From: Triops longicaudatus
Lineage: Eukaryota; Arthropoda; Branchiopoda; Notostraca; Triopsidae
DNA length: 64,000 nt
Assembly: GCA_022885665.1 (NCBI GenBank)
Contig: JAGQDJ010000007.1
Location: 372,001 to 436,000 of the forward strand
Reading direction: 5' to 3'
The position numbers and the translations under genes were made by a program. Positions 61,101 to 64,000 of this stretch are shown piece by piece. The notes under the pieces were generated by a model that worked only from the letters and a program-made list of their open reading frames with translations, did not search any database and was not told where the DNA came from. Position 1 is the stretch's first letter. Every line of letters starts with the position of its first letter.

Positions 61101-61603
61101 ACTGCGATGGTTCGGACGCCTTTGGTCGTCGTCGACGTCGTCAAGTTGCGGGAACCATCCCTGGAGCCAACTTGAGTGCGGCAGCTATCCGAGAGTCAGT
61201 TCTCGATGGACAATTACGTGAAGAAATCGTTGTCCAATCTAACATCATCTTTACTTCGGACCGCGGCAATGAAGAGCGTTTCATTGATCCCACTGAAGGT
61301 AATTTTTTTGTTTTGTTTTTGTGAGTTTGGGTTAACAGTATTTAATAAAAATTATTCTTTTTTTCAGCACCGGAAGTATTGCAAGAGTTGTTCTGTATTT
61401 CGTATTGGAACTTCATTGTGGCTTTAATCATCACGGCTTTATTGGCGTTGGTGGCGGTAGCGTTGGCTGTCTGCTGCTGGTTAACAGCATATCGCCGACG
61501 CCCGAAATTCGAGGGACCATTGCCCCACCCAGCGGAGTTCCCTAACCCGTTATTTACCACCCCTGAACCCGTGACTGAACCTTCTCCAGATTACCTTCAT
61601 TAG
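10059..61603 (+). CDS. dpy: Dumpy-like giant ZP/EGF/DPY membrane-anchored matrix protein, 64 exons
   Basis: In insects, Dumpy is a giant apical extracellular matrix protein that anchors epidermis, tendon cells and trachea to cuticle and bears tension. I joined 64 exons from the ATG at 10059 to the TAG at 61601-61603. Every junction keeps frame and the sum is 33,138 nt, or 11,045 residues. By residue: signal peptide 1 to about 25, LDLa-like segment to about 84, EGF/cbEGF and DPY modules to 3,763, Pro/Thr/Ser region to about 5,515, EGF-DPY-EGF triads to about 10,660, ZP domain about 10,671-10,907, polybasic site about 10,910-10,915, transmembrane helix about 10,983-11,006, and a cytoplasmic tail of about 39 residues. 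All introns are GT-AG except one GC-AG (41001-41631). The protein is roughly half the length of the fly protein. The identity is firm; the exact 5' end, and whether exons hide in the 6.8-kb intron at 13089-19906, are open. Confidence 0.93.
10110..11745 (+). other. Intron 1 of the dumpy-like coding model
   Basis: This 1,636-nt phase-0 intron starts GTAAGT and ends TTTTTAG. An open frame at 11214-11546 (110 codons) lacks Cys spacing or domain features and is probably chance. I saw no other exon. Confidence 0.55.
11746..11947 (+). CDS. dpy: dpy exon 2: N-terminal segment with LDL-receptor-A-like motif
   Basis: The 202-nt exon runs phase 0 to phase 1. After the signal peptide it encodes a Ser/Arg-rich stretch and then REVFFLHLEDGYFGCQVNES, followed by LFELSKLCDGVPQC and FLGSDENRAQLKC. 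The CDGxxxCxxGSDE pattern is the hallmark of the acidic calcium site of LDL-receptor class A repeats, although the N-terminal part is longer and the Cys pattern is reduced. Splicing to exon 3 restores a Ser codon. It has no other frame partner nearby, so membership in this gene is well supported. Confidence 0.8.
12437..13088 (+). CDS. dpy: dpy exons 3-4: first EGF-type domains
   Basis: Exon 3 (12437-12541) encodes a short Cys-rich domain, DCPLTTGKRCINGACLDHQC followed by HCNDGYNGCGCESP. Exon 4 (12972-13088) encodes a calcium-binding EGF domain starting DENECKYRPC and ending GYSGDGFSCT. Both are phase 1-1 exons, as in classic EGF gene assembly. Intron 3 (12542-12971) contains a T run of 22 at 12717-12738. 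Confidence 0.85.
13089..19906 (+). other. Intron 4 of the dumpy-like gene, 6.8 kb
   Basis: This is the longest intron of the gene, with donor GTAAGT and acceptor TTTTAG, in phase 1. I searched it by eye for Cys-rich phase 1-1 exons like those on either side and found none; the frames present (for example 16931-17176 and 19483-19701) show no EGF pattern. It is the likeliest place for regulatory elements or for an overlooked alternative exon. Confidence 0.6.
19907..23041 (+). CDS. dpy: dpy exons 5-16: calcium-binding EGF array
   Basis: Exons: 19907-20038, 20162-20280, 20345-20477, 20616-20735, 21093-21226, 21309-21423, 21485-21613, 21673-21795, 21988-22122, 22187-22372, 22480-22569, 22634-23041. 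Most encode a single EGF domain starting DIDEC, NINEC or DVDEC, the calcium-binding consensus, and most run phase 1-1. Exons 6/7 and 9/10 meet in phase 0, so single domains there are split or joined to a linker. Exon 14 adds a DPY-like segment, CDNDDNCAGNAIC, after its EGF. Exon 16 is the first multi-domain exon. This region resembles fibrillin-type cbEGF arrays and is probably rigidified by calcium. Confidence 0.92.
23187..29027 (+). CDS. dpy: dpy exons 17-30: mixed EGF and DPY modules
   Basis: Exons: 23187-23385, 23516-23763, 23828-24055, 24165-24362, 24502-25044, 25164-25353, 25410-26138, 26213-26508, 26591-26914, 27024-27218, 27276-27666, 27741-28192, 28259-28675, 28767-29027. EGF domains (such as DVDECRDNPCAPGAQC) alternate with DPY modules, short Cys knots of the form xCxxDxDCPxxxxCxxxxC (for example CSRDDECPGDMLC). 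Several introns fall inside domains in phase 2 (after exons 17, 22, 23 and 27), unlike the phase-1 pattern elsewhere. Exons 25-26 carry DPY-like knots with few EGFs. All joins keep frame. Confidence 0.9.
29198..31740 (+). CDS. dpy: dpy exon 31: 2.5-kb exon of DPY and EGF modules
   Basis: One exon encodes about 848 residues (about 2,323-3,171). It starts with runs of DPY-like knots (CQNNRDCFGNQQC, CSSDSDCPTSYVC, CRSNDDCSSSEVC) and then mixes EGF domains with further knots. In several places two or three DPY-like knots follow one another with no EGF between, for example around 30050-30180 and 30760-30950. It ends in phase 0 inside an EGF domain, after GRNAQ, and exon 32 continues with CRVAEHRAVC. 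The third base of codons is often G or C, unlike the flanking introns. Confidence 0.93.
31862..32848 (+). CDS. dpy: dpy exons 32-34: EGF/DPY modules
   Basis: Exons 31862-32117, 32322-32570 and 32711-32848. Exon 32 completes the EGF begun in exon 31 and adds a DPY module (CQIDVDCDQDKAC) and an EGF. Exon 33 starts with a calcium-binding EGF (DVDECLRNPC) and adds a second EGF-like domain ending NPNVEC. Exon 34 encodes one EGF-like domain (CRTTGCGQGASC). The intron after exon 34 (32849-33490, 642 nt) shows no further exon. Confidence 0.9.
33491..35330 (+). CDS. dpy: dpy exons 35-38: DPY-rich segment leading into the Pro/Thr/Ser region
   Basis: Exons 33491-34324, 34850-34993, 35118-35183 and 35241-35330. 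Exon 35 contains DPY modules (CTTDHECPLTLAC, CTTDSQCPITLAC, CRSDDECASNLAC) with EGF-like knots and a first short Pro/Thr-rich spacer (VVTPTPATPRPVTPGKPEP). Exons 36-38 are small phase 1-1 exons with partial Cys knots; exon 37 (66 nt) carries only CTCKDDRDCPPSATCDGCDC. The small exons bridge to the mucin-like exon 39. An unspliced read-through of exon 35 would run to a stop at 34459. Confidence 0.85.
35625..41000 (+). CDS. dpy: dpy exon 39: 5.4-kb Pro/Thr/Ser-rich (PIGSFEAST-like) exon ending in an EGF
   Basis: One exon encodes 1,792 residues. Positions 35627-40880 are almost entirely Pro, Thr, Ser, Val and Gln, with recurrent motifs such as TLPPVAET, RPPAVTSGTRPP and GPSVVT.E spaced irregularly at about 100-110 residues. 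Drosophila Dumpy has a comparable repeated Pro/Ser/Thr region (the PIGSFEAST repeats); equivalence is inferred from composition and place in the protein. It is expected to be heavily O-glycosylated and extended. The last 38 residues (40886-41000) are an EGF-like domain, CSDFVCGMNAYC. Exon 39 ends in phase 1 at a GC donor; unspliced, it reaches a TAG at 41006-41008. Confidence 0.9.
37361..38320 (+). repeat. Tandem 480-nt duplication inside the Pro/Thr/Ser exon
   Basis: The units 37361-37840 and 37841-38320 are nearly identical over their full 480 nt (160 codons), with only a few scattered substitutions. A third unit starts at 38321 (PSGVPTLPPVAET) but soon diverges. The period is an exact multiple of three, so the frame is kept. 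This points to a recent duplication by unequal exchange within the coding repeat. Confidence 0.9.
41001..41631 (+). other. GC-AG intron 39 of the dumpy-like gene
   Basis: Exon 39 ends CGA CCT G at 41000 and the intron begins GCAAGT, which matches the GC-type donor consensus. The acceptor is TCGTACAG at 41624-41631. This join is phase 1 to phase 1 and gives V-P-K-G-E-C. The nearest GT donor, at 41005, would be phase 2 and gives an immediate stop in exon 40. Without splicing, the frame meets TAG at 41006. The GC donor is therefore the only local site that links the Pro/Thr/Ser exon to the ZP half. Confidence 0.8.
41632..42864 (+). CDS. dpy: dpy exons 40-42: EGF/DPY modules
   Basis: Exons 41632-41826, 41962-42153 and 42745-42864. 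Exon 40 has a DPY-like knot (CVVNDDCSYDRMC) followed by an EGF (CGRYASCRAEDHRAWC). Exon 41 has another DPY knot (CATSGECPSNQAC) and an EGF. Exon 42 has one EGF (CELCGENALC). All three are phase 1-1. The intron between exons 41 and 42 holds a transposable element. Confidence 0.9.
42186..42686. mobile_element. Non-autonomous hAT-type element (MITE) in intron 41
   Basis: The 501-bp element has perfect 17-bp terminal inverted repeats. The left end at 42186-42202 reads CAGGGCCTAAAATAGTG and the right end at 42670-42686 is its exact reverse complement. It is flanked by the 8-bp direct repeat CCTCCAAC at 42178-42185 and 42687-42694. An 8-bp target duplication with ends starting CAGGG is typical of the hAT superfamily. 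Subterminal GTGTGTAGTAGCTTTT motifs recur near the left end and again near the right end. There is no transposase reading frame, so it would depend on an autonomous relative. Removing it with one target copy leaves an intron of about 82 nt, close to its neighbours. Confidence 0.88.
43028..47000 (+). CDS. dpy: dpy exons 43-50: EGF-DPY-EGF triads
   Basis: Exons: 43028-43324, 43413-43591, 43737-44664, 44730-44900, 44972-45077, 45138-45362, 45422-46406, 46469-47000. The repeating plan is EGF (PCxPSPCGPNxxC), DPY (RPECxxNSDCxxxxxCxxxxCxDPC), EGF (GxCGxNAxCxVxNHxPxCxC), then a linker rich in Thr, Pro and Val. This EGF-DPY-EGF order is the known arrangement of Dumpy. Introns cut inside domains after exons 44, 47, 48 and 49 (phases 0 or 2) and in linkers elsewhere. 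Exon 47 and part of exon 48 form one interrupted triad. All joins were checked in frame. Confidence 0.92.
47182..56815 (+). CDS. dpy: dpy exons 51-58: higher-order repeat of EGF-DPY-EGF triads
   Basis: Exons: 47182-49191, 49258-50256, 50324-51322, 51392-51724, 51816-52130, 52544-52894, 53095-53427, 53489-56815. Three triad types, each about 111 residues, follow in fixed order. Type A starts CDPSPCGTNALCREQN, type B CEPSPCGPNSVCRPVGDR, and type C CVPSPCGPNSICQVSNN. Type B always carries a DPY variant (SCKLDIQKC) with a loop two residues longer than types A and C. Exons 52 and 53 are each exactly 999 nt, and exons 54+55+56 also total 999. The segment covers about residues 6,865-9,754. Confidence 0.93.
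47182..56815 (+). repeat. 999-nt (333-residue) higher-order tandem repeat, 8 copies plus a partial ninth
   Basis: Copies by position: 1 at about 47182-48192; 2 at about 48193-49191; 3 at 49258-50256; 4 at 50324-51322; 5 split over 51392-51724, 51816-52130 and 52544-52894; 6 over 53095-53427 and the start of exon 58 to about 54150; 7 to about 55145; 8 to about 56145; a degenerate ninth to 56815, in which one triad type is missing. Copies 2, 3 and 4 are the most alike. The short introns at 49192-49257 and 50257-50323 also match for their first 30 nt and again near their ends, so intron and exon were duplicated together. Confidence 0.9.
56876..56897 (+). repeat. (TTAG)n microsatellite in intron 58
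   Basis: Five and a half perfect TTAG units lie just inside the intron between exons 58 and 59. The repeat is four bases, not the five-base TTAGG arthropod telomere repeat, and is a simple microsatellite. Confidence 0.85.
57254..58494 (+). CDS. dpy: dpy exons 59-61: last EGF-DPY-EGF triads
   Basis: Exons 57254-57589, 57738-57916 and 57996-58494. Exon 59 carries a whole triad with a shorter linker (CTPSICGQFASC, CIVASDCTSTLTC, CGPHSQCRVVGHNPVC). Exon 60 ends in phase 0 inside a DPY module (CVINSE), which exon 61 completes (CGPSQAC). Exon 61 adds a further triad. The acceptor of exon 60 (CGAAAAAG) has a weak pyrimidine tract but is the only site that keeps the frame. Confidence 0.88.
58555..60750 (+). 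CDS. dpy: dpy exon 62: membrane-proximal DPY/EGF modules, C-x-C repeats and N-terminal ZP half
   Basis: The exon encodes 732 residues. It begins with DPY-EGF units (CIRDDQCDADKAC, CRSNRDCNATQAC), continues with EGF-like domains, then a 16-residue Cys-x-Cys repeat array (59754-60056), one more DPY-EGF pair (CETDPECPDDKFC, CGVNALC), and then the ZP domain from about 60291. The exon ends in phase 1 within the ZP domain. An unspliced read-through of its donor would run to a stop near 60869, after losing the ZP-C half and the membrane anchor. Confidence 0.93.
59754..60056 (+). repeat. 16-residue Cys-x-Cys repeat array
   Basis: Seven units begin G-x-C: GNCVCPENQGKVRNEQ, GDCICDVQRNMVPGPN, GTCVCDVPKNFIMNEE, GECVCDVTKGYVMVQ, GYCVCDPAKNLTRMED, GSCRCDPVLGMKPDQN, and a terminal GVCQPP. 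The period is 15-16 residues (about 48 nt), far shorter than an EGF domain, and there are only two Cys per unit. It separates the EGF/DPY rod from the ZP domain. Confidence 0.85.
60291..61116 (+). CDS. dpy: ZP (zona pellucida) polymerisation domain of the dumpy-like protein
   Basis: The domain runs across exons 62 and 63 (60870-61298). It begins VVNCLADGVQVDIHVGNPGF and includes YVKGHSKDESCRR, KFGSCDLVL, YHIKCVYDT, PPTCALRIV, FARSCYAV, DEHGCATDP and QCNIRVCFGRCQPVNC. The regular Cys pattern and the ZP-N then ZP-C order match arthropod apical matrix ZP proteins such as Dumpy, Papillote and Piopio. ZP domains drive polymerisation into extracellular filaments once the protein is released from its membrane anchor. 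Confidence 0.93.
61127..61141 (+). other. Polybasic furin-type cleavage site after the ZP domain
   Basis: Five consecutive Arg codons follow GSDAFG and precede QVAG. This fits the furin-family consensus (R-x-K/R-R) at the position where ZP proteins are cut to release the ectodomain. About 90 residues separate it from the transmembrane helix. Confidence 0.85.
61368..61603 (+). CDS. dpy: dpy exon 64: transmembrane helix and cytoplasmic tail
   Basis: The last exon encodes a membrane-spanning segment at 61412-61483, starting FIVALIITALLALV, followed by TAYRRRPKFEG. The basic residues right after the helix support an N-out, C-in topology. The short tail is Pro-rich and ends SPDYLH before TAG. The acceptor TTTTTTCAG at 61359-61367 joins exon 63 in phase 1. 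This is the 3' coding end of the gene. Confidence 0.93.
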
Positions 61604-62508
61604 AAAATTTTTTGCCAAATCTGTCTGCCAAGGTTCGCGTCACTAGTAATCTCGGCGATTTATTATTCGTTGTTTTCTTTATACTCGTAAGCCCTTTTTC
61701 CCCGTCTGTGTCCCCCACTTTAATAAGTAACCAATAATTGGTAAAATTCGGATGGACTGAAGTGCTTTACTTTCAATTTTCATTTGTAAAAGGCAATATT
61801 GCTCCCCATGTGTGATTTTGAATGTCGAAAGAAAAGAGGGGGTTGTGGTTAACTGCGCTGAAGGACTCTAGGAATTGGCAAAGGTGAATGTACAGTTTCG
61901 TAAAAGCTTAATTCCTACAGTTCGCTGGGCAGATACCTTGACGTCGTAGGACGCCGTTCCACCTTTTCTGTAGCATGTATCAGGCCGGGTCCATTTTTGT
62001 TTTATATTAAGTCATTTGTGACTTTATACGCGAACGAAAAGCGTGTCCACTTTTAAACGTGTCATGGCCTACGTGTATGGCGCCCCATTGCTTTTATTTT
62101 TGCAATAATTCATCGTCTTCCGATTTTGAAAAAGTAACAATTGGTTGAGTGACGTATGACGTTACTACGATGTCTAGTTTTGGTATAAAAATTTAAAACG
62201 GTAAGAAAAACTTCAAAAATATGTTATTAGCTGGTACTCTTAACCTCTGGTGCTCATATATATTTTTTTCGTGGATTTGTAACTGGCAGCCCAGTGCTTG
62301 TAGAAATTTCTTTCACCGTTGTACTAAAAAAATAACGCGCTAAATTACTTGGCGGGTCCCTGTATAGCCTTCTATTAAGAATACAATATTTGCAGTAAAT
62401 GGGTGACAAACTTTTTTGAAACTAATAAATCTTCGTAATCGGAGCTATATTTGCAAATTGTTTCGCACAGGGTTTGAATTTCGAGGTCTTACACATAACA
62501 GCGAAGCC

Positions 62509-62530
62509 NNNNNNCCCCCCCCCCCCCCCC
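62509..62530. other. Assembly gap (6 N) followed by a C run of 16
   Basis: Six N at 62509-62514 are directly followed by 16 C. A (CCCA)-like low-complexity stretch lies near 62625-62648. The true length of the homopolymer is probably unresolved, and any reading frame across it is unreliable. Confidence 0.95.
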
Positions 62531-62893
62531 GAAATTATTTTCTTGTGTGCAAGTAAGCTCAGTGGCAGCATCAAGAAAAAGTTGCCCCCCTCCTTTGATA
62601 AGGATTTGGGGCGAGTGATCTGAACCCCCCACCCCCACCCACCCACCCATGCGGAGAGATAGGGGGTTTTAACACCCTCCGAAATGTTAATTCTATAATG
62701 GTGAGCGTAGGCGACCACAAAGTGTCCAAAGAAAGTGCATACGGAAAACACCCCGGGGAATTTCATAAAATCCTCCGAACCTAAATCCTGGGTACAGTCC
62801 TGGATCTGAAGCATGTTGCTCTGGAAAGCGAGGAATCAGGCTCGAGTCACACATGGACAGGAATTTTATCGAATGTTATTCCATGTACTAGTA

Positions 62894-62996
62894 CAGGAGT
62901 GCTCAACCCTTTTTCAAGGTTAGCCAACGTGTTGGCGAATTGGGCTTAGAATTCGCCAACACCTGAAAAAACTATTCAAATTCGCCAACATTAGCA
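62894..62996 (+). mobile_element. Possible hAT-type transposon end with inner inverted repeats
   Basis: CAGGAGTGCTCAACCC at 62894 resembles the CAG...GCTCAACC terminal sequences of many hAT elements. It is preceded by TACTAGTA, which could be an 8-bp target duplication. Just inside are several copies of a GCCAAC/GTTGGC motif in both orientations (62922-62936, 62952-62961 and 62980-62989). No matching right end appears before 64000, so the element would be truncated, decayed or continue past the window. Confidence 0.3.
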
Positions 62997-64000
62997 AAAA
63001 ATAAATACTAAAATCAATTAATCAATCTATCAAAAATAATAAAAAACAGAAAATGGAAATAACTTTTTTTGTCTATTTAAGAGAATTACGGTTTTATTTC
63101 ACATTGGTAAATAAAATGAAGGGGGAAATGCATAACACTAGATTTAGCTTGTCTGTAGTTTCTAAAAAGTACTAAAAACAATTTTCTTATGCTGTTTCTA
63201 CTGCAATCGGAAACTCATTTTAACATCTCGTTCACTAAAAACTGGAGCAAAAACTAACTAAGCAAAGACTTAACATTATCACTTATACGGAATAGAACAT
63301 GCTTGCATGTTCTTTAACTCGATCGGCCCGCGCACAGTGAGTTTTTTCGGCCGTGAGTGAAGAGGTCTGGTCGCAAAAGAGTCTACTGCCCCCTTTGCTG
63401 ACAATTGAATCAAATGGAAAATAGCCCAAAAATACGGCTTTCCAGAGCTGGAAATAAGCCACGTCGTTCTTTTCGGCTTTCCACTAATCAGATTTCGAGC
63501 GGAAGCCAATTATCGAAAGTCAGTTAGCGAAAAATTAAAAACCACGGATCATTTTTCGACAAAAAGGTTTTTGAGTGTAAAAATTCGTTTTACATGCTCG
63601 TGACAATACTAGAAAAAAAATCTATTTTTTCGTGGACGGAATCTTTCACGAATTCCTTTAGAAAAAAAATAGTTTTTCGTAGACAAGAAAACAAGCAAAT
63701 AGTTTTTTTCTTCCTACATACTAAAAAAATGTATTCATAAATTTCGAAACTGATACACGGAAATCTATGGGGCGCACTCTTCCTAAAGAAGTGATTTTAC
63801 GTCAGAATTGAAAACCATCAGGATTAATCTTATGATTTAAATGTTAAGGGGTATACAACGTAGAATTTTCCTAATTTTCGGACTGGCCTGTTTAACTATA
63901 AAGGGGAAAGCACACGCGTTCATTGATCTCAAATGGTTCTCCATTGCTACACACTTAAAGTGTCCGTAAAGTTAACTTTATCACTTAATTTAAAATTCAG

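Larger units (their letters stand above)
61604..64000. other. 3' UTR and flank, no gene recognised
   Basis: The 3' UTR of the giant gene begins at 61604. The first perfect AATAAA that I see downstream is at 62424-62429, about 820 nt after the stop, so the poly(A) site is uncertain. Open frames here (62422-62814 minus, crossing the gap, and 63279-63509 minus) show no recognisable domain. Past 62900 the sequence is AT-rich with short inverted repeats. Confidence 0.55.

Noticed and set aside
10059..61603. Alternative identities: fibrillin, Notch or uromodulin-like protein
   Set aside because: The cbEGF array alone fits fibrillin, but DPY modules, the Pro/Thr/Ser repeat region, the ZP domain with furin site and the terminal anchor together match only Dumpy. 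There are no TB domains, LNR or ankyrin repeats.

Overview
The window is eukaryotic nuclear DNA, most likely from an arthropod. Both recognisable genes are spliced with GT-AG introns, lie on the + strand and have animal-type products. The second gene has the full architecture of the arthropod giant matrix protein Dumpy. The species cannot be fixed from sequence alone.

Region 1 (229-2493) is a compact ten-exon gene for the catalytic gamma subunit of phosphorylase kinase, which reassembles in frame to 402 codons. Region 2 (2494 to about 10053) holds no recognisable gene, apart from a candidate first exon of the next gene ending at 7171. Region 3 (10059-61603) is one giant gene. I could join 64 exons in a single open frame of 33,138 nt, which is 11,045 codons plus a stop.

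The order of the predicted protein is: signal peptide; a short LDL-receptor-A-like segment; calcium-binding EGF domains, mostly one per exon; mixed EGF and DPY modules in larger exons; a 2.5-kb exon of DPY and EGF modules; a 5.4-kb exon encoding a roughly 1,750-residue Pro/Thr/Ser-rich region; more EGF-DPY-EGF triads; a higher-order repeat of 333 residues (999 nt) present in eight copies plus a degenerate ninth; a 16-residue Cys-x-Cys repeat array; a ZP domain; a polybasic furin-type site; one transmembrane helix; and a short cytoplasmic tail. This is the layout of Dumpy, the elastic membrane-anchored ZP protein that links epithelia to cuticle. At this size it is roughly half the length of the Drosophila protein.

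Region 4 (61604-64000) is the 3' flank. It contains a short assembly gap, low-complexity tracts and one possible hAT transposon end.

The two genes have unrelated jobs, one in glycogen metabolism and one in apical extracellular matrix. The most notable observations are: a GC-AG intron after the giant Pro/Thr/Ser exon, where failure to splice would end the protein at an immediate TAG; the 999-nt higher-order repeat, whose copies differ in intron content and include a recently duplicated exon plus intron; a complete 501-bp non-autonomous hAT-type element with perfect 17-bp inverted ends and an 8-bp target duplication inside an intron; and a candidate upstream first exon that splices in frame to the signal peptide.
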